DNA of 24,964 nucleotides from Ferruginibacter sp. (GCA_018057635.1 JAGPDJ010000004.1:1-24964); one strand, 5' to 3'. Positions 1 to 7,269 are shown, numbered from the stretch's first letter. The notes: generated from the sequence alone by a model not told the origin. Numbers and translations are program-made.

Positions 1-323
1 GACTTATTCATTGCAGCGGCGGCGGACAAACGAAATGCATGAAATACCTGCCGGGGAATTTCAGGATCATAAAAGATAATTTATTTGAAGTGCCGCCTGT
101 ATTCACACTTATTCAGCAAAACAGCGGCAGCAGCAACCGCGAAATGTATGAAGTGTTTAATATGGGTTGCAGGCTGGAAATTTATTGTGATGGAACAGAT
201 GCTGAAATCATGATACAGGCTGCAAAAGCATTTAATATAGATGCACAGGTTATCGGCAGGGTGGAAGCAGCAGTAAAAAAGGAATTGGTAATTAAGTTAA
301 CAGGTGAATCAATCGTATATTAA
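1..323 (+). CDS. purM: Phosphoribosylformylglycinamidine cyclo-ligase (AIR synthase), 3' end only
   Basis: This is the C-terminal part of PurM, which makes 5-aminoimidazole ribonucleotide from FGAM and ATP in purine synthesis in the cytoplasm. The reading frame is open from base 3, so the gene begins before the window. The visible part starts LIHCSGGGQTKCMKYLPGNF, where HCSGGGQTK is the conserved glycine-rich segment of the AIR synthase C-terminal domain. It continues with VPPVFTLIQ and EMYEVFNMGCRLEIY, the PurM FNMG motif, and ends at a TAA at 321-323. An internal ATG at 39 is not the start, because conserved family sequence lies upstream of it. The ending style (FNMGCRLEIY) is what I associate with Bacteroidota PurM. 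A hairpin terminator follows directly. The assignment is firm; what precedes it cannot be seen. Confidence 0.93.
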   Translation, partial: LIHCSGGGQTKCMKYLPGNFRIIKDNLFEVPPVFTLIQQNSGSSNREMYEVFNMGCRLEIYCDGTDAEIMIQAAKAFNIDAQVIGRVEAAVKKELVIKLTGESIVY

Positions 324-325
324 TT

Positions 326-359
326 ATAGCGATTATACCTTTTAAAGTATAATCGCTAT
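326..359. terminator. Hairpin between convergent purM and the M56 gene
   Basis: Perfect 13-bp inverted repeat with arms at 326-338 and 347-359 and an 8-nt loop (CTTTTAAA). It lies between the purM stop at 323 and the stop of the opposite-strand gene at 365. Neither side has a long T-run, so termination strength is uncertain, but the placement fits a shared bidirectional terminator. Confidence 0.7.
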
Positions 360-364
360 TGGGA

Positions 365-3067
365 TTATTTATCTTCCGATACAACAAAAGTAACCGGTTG
401 TTTTTTATAAGCTTTAACGGTCTTATTATTTTGTTTGGCAGGAATCCATTTTGGACCGTTTTGTATGAGGTTGATACATTGCTGTGCTGTTTTGCTGTTG
501 GGATAATCATCCGATTTTACATCACTTACGGTACCATCTTTATCTACGATGAATTGAACCATGATCTTATAAATACCTGCTTTCCAGCCTTCCTTAACTG
601 GTAAGTCCGCATCAAGGTTTTTCTGCAGGTAAGCCAACCAGGCGTCCTTACCCCCGGGGAATTCGGCTTCCTGTTCAACGGTTGAAAAAAGTTTATCGTC
701 TTCTTTGGTTCTATCATAAAAAGAAAATGATTTTCCGGGTATGGTCATCTCCCCTGAACCATCTTCTTTGGTTACCCGAACATTGTCAAAAGTAATCACA
801 CTGCCGTGAACGATTCTGCCTAACTGCTGGTAACAGGATGACAACGATCCATTGTTTAAACTAACGGTTTCCACTGCAGGAAAACCGGTTCCGCTGAAAT
901 AAACGGTTGCGGAATTGATTGTATACCCGGGCATTTCATACCTCAATTTATTGATAGCCGGAATTTTGCCGATATCAATTTTTGCTTCCGAAATACCGGA
1001 TAAAGACAGAAGATTGGGTTGAAAGGTTGTTGAATTGGTTGTTGCAATGAATGCCCCGTCTTTTGCATAGGGTCCATATTTTTTCACTGCTTCCTCTTTG
1101 GAAATAACAGTAACCTTTTCAAACTCAAAATTGATGATACCAAGCAATGTGGCCACTTCCTGCAGGGTTTTACCTTTGTACTCTTTATTATCAACAATGA
1201 TAAAAGGGCGATTGCCTAAAGTGGCATTTGCAGGTTTTGTATTGATGATGATGGCTCCATGTATGGCTTTGCTACCATAGGTTGGCATGGCTGTAGTTGG
1301 CTTTAAAACACGGATATCCGCAATAGCATCCGGGTTTATTTTGTTAACATCAGGTTTAGAAGTATTTCTGCCATTAACAATATACAATGGCTCATTTATA
1401 AAACCGGTATAAATGGATTTTTCAACGGCAGGTTTAATGGAACTTGAAAGTTGTACAAACTGGCTTGCATCTATGTATGTATCCTTTTCAATCTGTTTAA
1501 GGATAGTTTTGTAACCCGGACTACTGTCTTTTTCATCAAGAGCTTTATTGATGGGTGTTTTTATTTCTGTATTACCGGTTTGTTTTTCTTTTTGATTTAA
1601 ATAGAGCTGTATTGCATTTAAGACATTGGTTGCAAAAGTTTCCACGGCTTTGTCTGTTTTCAAATAATCAAAATCTGATTTTGTTGTGATGTATCCGGCT
1701 TCAATCAATACTGCAGGGCAGCTGTTGGCCTGTAAAACCAAAATTTTGTTTTGCAGCTGCTGCGGGTTTGTGGCAACCGGCAACCCGTAATTGTTCTGAA
1801 AGCCGGTTAAAAGGGCAGAAGCCAGTAGTTTACTTTTTTCACTATTTGCGTGTTCATCATTTGATACAAAAATATTCAGACCGGATCTTTTTACCGGGTC
1901 ATTTGCCGGAGCTCCATCCATATGAATAGAAATAAACAGGTCGGCATTTGCGTCTTTGGCAAGTGCAACTTTCTGTTGCGGGTTATAATAGATATCGGTT
2001 TCCCTCGTAAGAACAATCTTGATATTTTCTGCATTGTTTAATTCCTTTATCTTTTTGGCAATATTAAGGCACATGTCTTTTTCATATATGCCTTCAAAGC
2101 CAACGGCGCCATTGTCTTTGCCGCCATGGCCAGCATCTACTACTACAATATAAGGAGCGTTAACAGGCAGCTGCCGGATGTATTTTTTTGCTTTAAAAGT
2201 AAATGCGGCAAAAACAAACAATACCAATGGCAACACAAATAACCTGCTTATATAGTTAACTTTGGCCTTATGCTGTACCGTTAGCATGGTTAACCTTCTT
2301 TTTATGGGGGAATAGAAAAAATTATTAACCAGGGGAAACTGGTGTTGGGGATAAGTAGCCTGCAGGATCATGGCGGCAAAAGCTTCGGTATCTCCATCTT
2401 CAATCGCTTTCTTATCTGCTACAAATTCATGTATCATATTCAGTTCTTTGCGGATAATCCAGAAAAAGGGGTTGCTCCAGAAAATAATCAGAATGATATT
2501 CATGAATAGTTTGTCATGACTGTGTTTCTCCTGTATGTGCGCAACCTCATGCCTGAAGACCTGCCTGCCGGTTTTGGAATTTATATCTATAGCTTCATTC
2601 CAGAAAATATATTGAAGAAAAGAAAAGGGTGTGCCTTTGGCAGTTGTAGAGATAAAACTGATATTTTCAATTAAAGTAACAGGATGGCGCTTTACCAGGT
2701 TCCTGATTGTTGCGAGCGCTTTTAAAAATATAATGAAGAAAAAACAACTCATACTTACATATACGATTGATAGCACCTGTGACTTACTGATATGATTGCG
2801 GTTGCTGTAGAGGATAACCTCATCCAGATATGCATCGCTGGTATTTACTACCTGCAGCAACTGAATCACGCTTGTTTTGGGTTGGTCAGTCTTTTGCAAC
2901 ACTTCAAATTTCATCATTGGCAATGCAAGTGCAAGTACCACTGTTGCCAGTAAATAAAACCTGTTATATCCATGAAAGATCTTGTTGCGAAGGAAGAACC
3001 AGTAATAACCAAATAGAACTGCTGAACAGATGATCACTTTTAATAGATAAATTGCGAATGCTGGCAT
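365..3067 (-). CDS. BlaR1-like M56 membrane protease fused to an N-acetylmuramoyl-L-alanine amidase and a TonB C-terminal domain
   Basis: A 900-residue multidomain protein. Residues 1-300 are an M56 (BlaR1/MecR1-type) integral membrane metallopeptidase with about five hydrophobic segments. It has the zinc motif HEVAH (173-177) and a downstream glutamate in HEFVAD (E214) as probable third ligand. Residues about 305-500 are an Amidase_3 domain with all expected residues: H314 in VDAGHGG, E329 in YEKD, H382 in SIHMDG and catalytic E456 in LIEAGY. Residues about 553-615 resemble a TonB-dependent receptor plug (LYIVNGR, then MPTYGSKAIHGAIIINTK), and a weaker second copy follows to about 685. Residues about 695-790 resemble a GldM C-terminal domain (GYTINSATVYFSGTGFP, GSVITFDNVRV). 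Residues 803-897 are a TonB C-terminal domain beginning FPGGKDAWLAYL. It lies downstream of blaI on the same strand, so BlaI probably controls it. The domain order is inferred by eye; protease, amidase and TonB parts are clear, the middle parts less so. Confidence 0.85.
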   Translation of the reverse strand: MPAFAIYLLKVIICSAVLFGYYWFFLRNKIFHGYNRFYLLATVVLALALPMMKFEVLQKTDQPKTSVIQLLQVVNTSDAYLDEVILYSNRNHISKSQVLSIVYVSMSCFFFIIFLKALATIRNLVKRHPVTLIENISFISTTAKGTPFSFLQYIFWNEAIDINSKTGRQVFRHEVAHIQEKHSHDKLFMNIILIIFWSNPFFWIIRKELNMIHEFVADKKAIEDGDTEAFAAMILQATYPQHQFPLVNNFFYSPIKRRLTMLTVQHKAKVNYISRLFVLPLVLFVFAAFTFKAKKYIRQLPVNAPYIVVVDAGHGGKDNGAVGFEGIYEKDMCLNIAKKIKELNNAENIKIVLTRETDIYYNPQQKVALAKDANADLFISIHMDGAPANDPVKRSGLNIFVSNDEHANSEKSKLLASALLTGFQNNYGLPVATNPQQLQNKILVLQANSCPAVLIEAGYITTKSDFDYLKTDKAVETFATNVLNAIQLYLNQKEKQTGNTEIKTPINKALDEKDSSPGYKTILKQIEKDTYIDASQFVQLSSSIKPAVEKSIYTGFINEPLYIVNGRNTSKPDVNKINPDAIADIRVLKPTTAMPTYGSKAIHGAIIINTKPANATLGNRPFIIVDNKEYKGKTLQEVATLLGIINFEFEKVTVISKEEAVKKYGPYAKDGAFIATTNSTTFQPNLLSLSGISEAKIDIGKIPAINKLRYEMPGYTINSATVYFSGTGFPAVETVSLNNGSLSSCYQQLGRIVHGSVITFDNVRVTKEDGSGEMTIPGKSFSFYDRTKEDDKLFSTVEQEAEFPGGKDAWLAYLQKNLDADLPVKEGWKAGIYKIMVQFIVDKDGTVSDVKSDDYPNSKTAQQCINLIQNGPKWIPAKQNNKTVKAYKKQPVTFVVSEDK

Positions 3068-3118
3068 GTGGTTTATTTTAATATTTAAAAGTTTTATTCT
3101 TGTTACTGTACCCAGGTT

Positions 3119-3205
3119 ACAAGATTCGAGATTCGGGATGAAGGTTAGGTGAAGCTCTCTAAATATCCGGTTCTACTGTTTATCCTGCATCTTGCATCCC
3201 TTATC
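3119..3205. repeat. Heptad inverted repeat element 1 (between blaI and the M56 gene)
   Basis: The left arm has GAT every 7 nt (3123, 3130, 3137) in ACAAGAT-TCGAGAT-TCGGGAT. The right arm has the complement ATC every 7 nt (3182, 3189, 3196, 3203) in TATCCTG-CATCTTG-CATCCCT. The arms are inverted relative to each other, about 40 nt apart. The same design appears at three other places in the window. It sits within the 143-nt gap of a likely blaI-M56 operon, so it would be in the mRNA. Confidence 0.65.
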
Positions 3206-3210
3206 GGTTT

Positions 3211-3570
3211 TTATTTTTTCTTCAATTGCTTCAATAACATCTCAAGTTCTTCCACACTCAAATTATTCTCTTTAACCATAAACGAGACTGCATTGCTGAA
3301 ACTACCTTCAAAATAACTTTTCACCATAGTCTTCATCGTAGCCTTACTATATACATCTTTGCTTATAAGCGGGTAATACTGGTGGGTTCGGCCAAAAACT
3401 TCCAGGCCTATAAATTCTTTTTCTACCAGAATTTTTATAATGGTTGCAACAGTATTGTTATGCGGTTTGGGGCTGGGGAGTGCTTCTATTATTTCCCTTA
3501 AAAAAGCTTTGTCTAATTTCCAGATCACCTGCATGATCTGCTCTTCTGCTTTTGTTAATTGTTTGATCAT
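3211..3570 (-). CDS. BlaI/MecI/CopY family transcriptional repressor
   Basis: A 119-residue winged-helix repressor of the Penicillinase_R family. The N-terminal half (about residues 4-75) has the family sequence LTKAEEQIMQVIWKLDKAFLREI, then PKPHNNTVATIIKILVEKEFI, covering the helix-turn-helix and wing. The C-terminal half (about 85-119) is the dimerisation region, where BlaI and MecI are cut by their partner protease; EELEMLLKQLKKK ends the protein. The length is normal for the family. It precedes an M56 protease gene on the same strand, the classic blaI-blaR1 arrangement. Two dyad operators and a -7 box lie just upstream (3581-3624), which suggests autorepression. No beta-lactamase gene is nearby, so the regulon is unknown. 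In Bacteroidota such pairs are common and mostly uncharacterised. Confidence 0.93.
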   Translation of the reverse strand: MIKQLTKAEEQIMQVIWKLDKAFLREIIEALPSPKPHNNTVATIIKILVEKEFIGLEVFGRTHQYYPLISKDVYSKATMKTMVKSYFEGSFSNAVSFMVKENNLSVEELEMLLKQLKKK

Positions 3571-3580
3571 TTATGAGATT

Positions 3581-3588
3581 TAAAAGTA
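3581..3588 (-). promoter_or_regulatory. Probable -7 box of the blaI promoter
   Basis: On the minus strand this reads TACTTTTA, one base off the Bacteroidota -7 consensus TAnnTTTG, ending 11 nt before the blaI ATG. About 19 nt upstream, TTTA at 3608-3611 is a possible weak -33 box. The twin operators at 3591-3624 occupy the space between and beyond these elements. Confidence 0.5.
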
Positions 3589-3590
3589 AA

Positions 3591-3624
3591 ACTAATTATT
3601 TAGTTATTAAACTAAAAACTTAGT
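3591..3624. promoter_or_regulatory. Twin BlaI-type operator dyads
   Basis: Two copies of the dyad ACTAA-N4-TTAGT occur at 3591-3604 (spacer TTAT) and 3611-3624 (spacer AAAC). Both have perfect 5-bp arms and start exactly 20 bp apart, close to two helical turns. They directly flank the -33 position of the blaI promoter. BlaI/MecI proteins bind short dyads near their own promoters, so this is very likely the operator, though the arm sequence differs from the TACA/TGTA type of Firmicutes. Binding is inferred. Confidence 0.65.
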
Positions 3625-3682
3625 TATCCACATTTTTAACAAGACTTGTTAAATTTATTTTCACTCCTCATGTTCAATCAAT

Positions 3683-3690
3683 TAAATTTG
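3683..3690 (+). promoter_or_regulatory. Probable -7 box for ftsE
   Basis: TAAATTTG matches TAnnTTTG exactly. Initiation a few bases downstream would give a leader of roughly 90 nt made largely of the octamer array at 3721-3783. No convincing -33 TTTG is seen. Confidence 0.4.
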
Positions 3691-3720
3691 CCATAAACAA
3701 CCCTTATTAGAAAAGTTCTA

Positions 3721-3784
3721 TAAACCAATAAACCAGTTACTAGTAAACTAATAAACTAATAAACCAGTAAACCAACAAACCAAC
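3721..3784 (+). repeat. Octamer array TAAACYAR abutting the ftsE start codon
   Basis: Units at 3721, 3729, 3744, 3752, 3760, 3768 and 3776 read TAAACCAA, TAAACCAG, TAAACTAA, TAAACTAA, TAAACCAG, TAAACCAA and CAAACCAA. One 7-nt interrupter, TTACTAG, lies at 3737-3743. One base (3784) separates the array from the ATG at 3785. The array would be in the 5' leader of ftsE. It lacks G and would be largely unstructured in RNA. Confidence 0.8.
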
Positions 3785-4474
3785 ATGTCTCAATCAATCA
3801 TAGAATTAAAAAATGTAAATATATACCAGGGAGAAAGCCTCATTTTAAGTGATGTGAATATAACAGTTGAAAAAGGTGAGTTTGTATACCTGGTTGGTAA
3901 AACAGGAACGGGTAAAAGCAGTTTATTAAAAACCTTGTATGGAGATCTTGAATTGCGGGAAGGAACAGGAACAGTTGCAGGCCATAACCTGCGGGAGATT
4001 ACCTGGAAAACAGTTCCATTCCTCCGCCGGAACCTCGGCGTTGTATTCCAGGATTTTCAGTTGCTTACCGACAGGAATGTGAATGATAACCTGAAATTTG
4101 TCTTGAAAGCAACCGGATGGAAAGATGAAAAACTGATGGACGAAAAAATAAGCGATGTACTGGATAAAGTAGGTTTAAAGACCAAGGGTTTTAAAATGCC
4201 TTTTGAGCTAAGCGGCGGCGAACAACAACGGATAGATGTAGCCAGGGCTTTACTCAATTCCCCTAAACTGATACTGGCTGATGAGCCCACCGGTAACCTT
4301 GATCCTGAAACCAGCGATGAGATCATGCAGTTGCTTTTTCATATCTGCAAAGATTACAACACAACGATCGTAATGGCAACACATGATTATATGGTGATCA
4401 ACAAATTCCCGGCCAGGACCATTAAAACGGAAAGGGGAAAAGTGTGGGACAATGCTAGTATATCCACGCAATAA
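3785..4474 (+). CDS. ftsE: Cell division ATP-binding protein FtsE
   Basis: A 229-residue ABC ATPase of the FtsE/LolD branch. It shows Walker A GKTGTGKS (38-45), the Q-loop VVFQDFQLL, signature LSGGEQQR (142-149), Walker B LILADE (162-167) followed by PTGNLDP, and the switch histidine in ATHDY (H200). FtsE with the membrane protein FtsX forms the complex that activates peptidoglycan hydrolases at the septum. The early [13 protein letters not shown] and FQLL segments favour FtsE over LolD, but the two are close. No ftsX is adjacent; a separate ftsX elsewhere is needed for this role. The octamer array sits directly before the start. The 3' end overlaps the convergent glycosyltransferase gene by 20 nt. 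Confidence 0.85.
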   Translation: MSQSIIELKNVNIYQGESLILSDVNITVEKGEFVYLVGKTGTGKSSLLKTLYGDLELREGTGTVAGHNLREITWKTVPFLRRNLGVVFQDFQLLTDRNVNDNLKFVLKATGWKDEKLMDEKISDVLDKVGLKTKGFKMPFELSGGEQQRIDVARALLNSPKLILADEPTGNLDPETSDEIMQLLFHICKDYNTTIVMATHDYMVINKFPARTIKTERGKVWDNASISTQ

Positions 4475-5576
4475 GCTGGCGCGCATTTTTCTCATTGTTG
4501 TAGAGTTGCTCCAGGCTCTCTTTACGCTGTTGCAATTGCGCTTCAGTAAATTCCTGATGAAATAAACTGGCAATTTTCTTTTTAAAATCTTCCGCAGATC
4601 CGGCCACATGGCAAAGACCTTCCAGCCCGGTTCCTTCAATACCGGCTTCATTAACCAGGCAATGCCTGCCGTTGAACATCGCATTCATTAATTTTAATTT
4701 CACACCGGTTTTATTAAAAGAAGGGAGGATGTTCACCTGTGCCTTGCTGATCATATCCTGCATATCTGTATCTGTTGGGTTAACGGTCATGCATGTATGC
4801 ATATGCGCATGAGCCAGTGTTTGTAAAGGCAGGGAAGGATTTCTGCCAGCTATTACAAATGGTATTTCCAGTGTGTCAAATACATTGTTTAACAGCCAAT
4901 CTGCTGCTTTCTCATTTTCATTAATTTCCAGGTTGCCATGGTACAGGCAAAACGAACCTCTGCCAGGTTTGGCGCTGATTTCCTTCCATGGCAGAAAAAC
5001 AGGCAGGAAATCAATTTTATGTGCATCGAATTTGCTTTTATAGAGTTTGGTATCGTCGATGCTTACCGGCCAGAATACCGCTTTGTTGGCAATGGATCTT
5101 TCATATTTTTTGAGCAAAATACTTTCATGCAGGTAATATATTTTTTTTAAAATATTACTTTCATGCTTTGCCAGCTGACGGTAATATTTGTATTCTACAT
5201 TGTGTAGCCTCACAAATGTTTTATGTCCTTTCAGTAACCCTTTTTTTAGCAGGTAAGTACAATGTATACCTTCCATCAGTACAGGATAATCATCCTGTTG
5301 CAAACACAATAATAATTCTTTATCGCTGCGTGATTGAACGATATAGGGATTGATGAAAGAAAAAGCAGCCAGTCGTTGTTTTCGTTTGTAGTAATTTACC
5401 GAAACACAATATTTCAGCAGTTCCTGCTGGGGTTCTTTTCCTTTGTGATAACAATGCAGGTGTATCTTTATGCCCAATGCATGCAGTGACTTTATTTTAT
5501 AGAACAGGTCTACCACACCGCCGTAATCAGCAGGCCAGGGAACATCATGAGTTATAATATGTAAATGCTTATCCAA
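4455..5576 (-). CDS. Glycosyltransferase, GT4-like (GT-B fold)
   Basis: A 373-residue protein resembling family 4 glycosyltransferases, which move a sugar from a nucleotide-sugar donor to an envelope glycan or lipid acceptor. The N-terminal domain begins HIITHDVPWPADYGGVVD, the usual GT-B start with a glycine-rich acceptor-side loop. The C-terminal Rossmann domain holds CLYHGNLEINENEKAADWL, then VIAGRNPS, and a donor-binding region ILPSFNKTGVKLKLMNAMFNG. No membrane segment is obvious, so it probably acts at the inner face of the membrane. The start is TTG at 5574-5576; no in-frame ATG lies close by. It overlaps the stop of the upstream glycosyltransferase by 8 nt, suggesting translational coupling. 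Donor and acceptor cannot be told from the sequence. The stop overlaps the ftsE 3' end by 20 nt. Confidence 0.8.
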   Translation of the reverse strand: MDKHLHIITHDVPWPADYGGVVDLFYKIKSLHALGIKIHLHCYHKGKEPQQELLKYCVSVNYYKRKQRLAAFSFINPYIVQSRSDKELLLCLQQDDYPVLMEGIHCTYLLKKGLLKGHKTFVRLHNVEYKYYRQLAKHESNILKKIYYLHESILLKKYERSIANKAVFWPVSIDDTKLYKSKFDAHKIDFLPVFLPWKEISAKPGRGSFCLYHGNLEINENEKAADWLLNNVFDTLEIPFVIAGRNPSLPLQTLAHAHMHTCMTVNPTDTDMQDMISKAQVNILPSFNKTGVKLKLMNAMFNGRHCLVNEAGIEGTGLEGLCHVAGSAEDFKKKIASLFHQEFTEAQLQQRKESLEQLYNNEKNARQLIAWIY

Positions 5577-6687
5577 ATATTTTTTTGTAAAATGTTACGA
5601 GTTTTTTTTCTTCTAACTGCCAGTTAAATACCTTTTTTGCTTCTCCACAATTTTTACGAAGTGAATCATATACTTCATCGCTTTTTAATAATCTATTGAT
5701 GGCACTTTTGATAATATCCTCTTTTAAATCGCTGATTAAAACAGCCACTTCATATTGATTGTTCACTTGTTCGTATTCCGGGTATTTCATTGTAACCTGT
5801 GGAATTTCATGCTGGATAAAGTCGAAGAATTTATTAGCAAGGGAATAATATTGATTTAATCCAGTGTTTTCAACGAGGTTTATCCCGATAGTTGCCTGGC
5901 TGGTAATAGTATCCAGTTGATCCGGTAACAATTTCCCTTTTATAAACACGGTAGATTCCAGATTGTTTATGGCTATCAGTTTCTTCGTTTTATCCATAAA
6001 ATTCCCATCTCCATATATATGCAGTTCGGCATCAATATTTTTCATTGCAGGAATAAGGTATTCCAATCCTCTTGATTCATTCACGGCGCCCTGGTACAGA
6101 ACAATTTTCCTGTTTTGCAGGCCTGTAGCCTGTTTACTGTATTCTTTTAAAACAGGAAGATTCCTGATCACTTCATAGGTTACGCCATATTGTTGCCTGA
6201 ACGAAGCAGCTATATAACTCCCAACCGTATACCCATTGGGATATAATGGGATGTATTTTTTTTCAACACGTTGCCAGAATTTATAAATATGCTTCCTGCT
6301 CAATACCTCTTTTTGTTGTGAAAAATATTCATGGGCATCAAGTATCCGCTTAATTTTATTAAGTTTTGAGATATAATAACAAGGAATGATCGTATCCAGA
6401 TCGATCGCACATATACCATCCATCTTTTTAAAAAGTAAGTAAAAGAAAAGCCTCAGATTGTATTCTGCATAAAAAAGCTTTCCCTTTTCAAAAAAGCAAT
6501 AGAGTCTTTTTTGCATAAATGGCATTTGGCGGAGTGGTATTGATCCGCTCATTTTCCTTCCTACAAGTGTTACAATAAACCCCGCTTTGGCCAATGATGT
6601 ACAGATACGTATCATACGCTGGTCGTACGAAAGATCATTGGTAACTGTAAAATAAATGGATGGCAATACCGGGTTTTTGAATGGCAA
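5569..6687 (-). CDS. Glycosyltransferase family 4
   Basis: A 372-residue GT-B glycosyltransferase. The N-terminus SIYFTVTNDLSYDQRMIRIC is typical of a Bacteroidota GT4 group, followed by DAHEYFSQQKEV in the acceptor domain. The donor domain has VLYQGAVNESRGLEYLIPAM, then ELHIYGDG, and FDFIQHEIPQV near the usual glutamate-containing loop. Only a TTG at 6685-6687 can serve as start before the conserved N-terminus: an in-frame TAA lies five codons upstream with no ATG between. It is the first gene of a two-gene unit with the following glycosyltransferase. The pair stands alone here, with no sugar-nucleotide, flippase or polymerase genes near. The substrate is unknown. Confidence 0.83.
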   Translation of the reverse strand: MPFKNPVLPSIYFTVTNDLSYDQRMIRICTSLAKAGFIVTLVGRKMSGSIPLRQMPFMQKRLYCFFEKGKLFYAEYNLRLFFYLLFKKMDGICAIDLDTIIPCYYISKLNKIKRILDAHEYFSQQKEVLSRKHIYKFWQRVEKKYIPLYPNGYTVGSYIAASFRQQYGVTYEVIRNLPVLKEYSKQATGLQNRKIVLYQGAVNESRGLEYLIPAMKNIDAELHIYGDGNFMDKTKKLIAINNLESTVFIKGKLLPDQLDTITSQATIGINLVENTGLNQYYSLANKFFDFIQHEIPQVTMKYPEYEQVNNQYEVAVLISDLKEDIIKSAINRLLKSDEVYDSLRKNCGEAKKVFNWQLEEKKLVTFYKKIFG

Positions 6688-6867
6688 ATAAAGGGAATTT
6701 TATTGTATAGCGCTTCATTACCTTTTAAACAGGCGAAATTGTATGGAAACAAAAGATTTATATTGGAACATTGCATCCAGCTTAACTGTATTCCGGGTAA
6801 CCCCGAATATTTACCTGTTTTTGCTTTAAAAAATATCAAATACGGACAATATTTCATTTTTTTATGT

Positions 6868-6875
6868 TACTTTTG
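6868..6875 (+). promoter_or_regulatory. -7 box of the rpsO promoter
   Basis: TACTTTTG matches TAnnTTTG. It lies 50 nt before the rpsO ATG, leaving an A-rich leader (AAAAAAAACAAAGAAATG) with no Shine-Dalgarno, as is common in Bacteroidota ribosomal protein genes. The rest of 6688-6867 shows only AT-rich DNA and an imperfect short hairpin around 6792-6810. Confidence 0.6.
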
Positions 6876-6925
6876 CAGCCATTATAAAAGAAAAATAAAA
6901 CACTGGTTTTAAAAAAAACAAAGAA

Positions 6926-7198
6926 ATGCCGTATTTAACAATCGAGAAAAAAGCAAACATTTTCGCAAATTTTGGTGGCAAAGCTACCAACACTGGGTCT
7001 ATTGAAGGCCAGATAGCGCTTCTTACAGAGCGTATCAATCACATTTCTAACCACCTGAAGGGCAATAAAAAGGATTTCTCTTCTCAACGGGGTTTGATGC
7101 AAATGGTAGGTAAGCGCAAGCGTTTACTCACTTACCTGAGCAAACATGACCTTACCGGTTACAGGGCTTTGATTGAGAAATTAGGTCTCCGTAAATAA
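6926..7198 (+). CDS. rpsO: 30S ribosomal protein S15
   Basis: A 90-residue S15, a primary 16S rRNA-binding protein of the small-subunit platform. The family core is evident: GGKATNTGSIEGQIALLTERI, then HISNHLKGNKKDFSSQRGL and KRKRLLTYLSKHDLTGYRALIEKLGLRK, matching the four-helix S15 fold and its conserved H-x3-H-x10-S-R-x-GL region. The length is normal. The ATG at 6926 is preceded by an A-rich leader. It lies 112 nt upstream of pnp in the same direction, the rpsO-pnp order also found in many other bacteria. A hairpin at 7224-7252 separates the two. Confidence 0.97.
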   Translation: MPYLTIEKKANIFANFGGKATNTGSIEGQIALLTERINHISNHLKGNKKDFSSQRGLMQMVGKRKRLLTYLSKHDLTGYRALIEKLGLRK

Positions 7199-7223
7199 TC
7201 AATTAATGTATGTTAATATGAAT

Positions 7224-7252
7224 ATTCCCAACTGTAAAACACTGTTGGGAAT
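7224..7252 (+). terminator. Hairpin between rpsO and pnp
   Basis: Perfect 9-bp arms ATTCCCAAC (7224-7232) and GTTGGGAAT (7244-7252) with an 11-nt loop. It is followed by ATTATTCG rather than a clean T-run. It may be a weak terminator or an mRNA-processing and stability hairpin. Confidence 0.6.
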
Positions 7253-7269
7253 TATTCGTTATACATACC

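Noticed and set aside
4250..4684. 144-residue open frame on the minus strand over the end of ftsE and the glycosyltransferase gene
   Set aside because: It overlaps two well-supported genes in another frame and has no recognisable family sequence.
6703..6912. 69-residue open frame before rpsO
   Set aside because: It covers the rpsO promoter box and leader, and shows no family resemblance.
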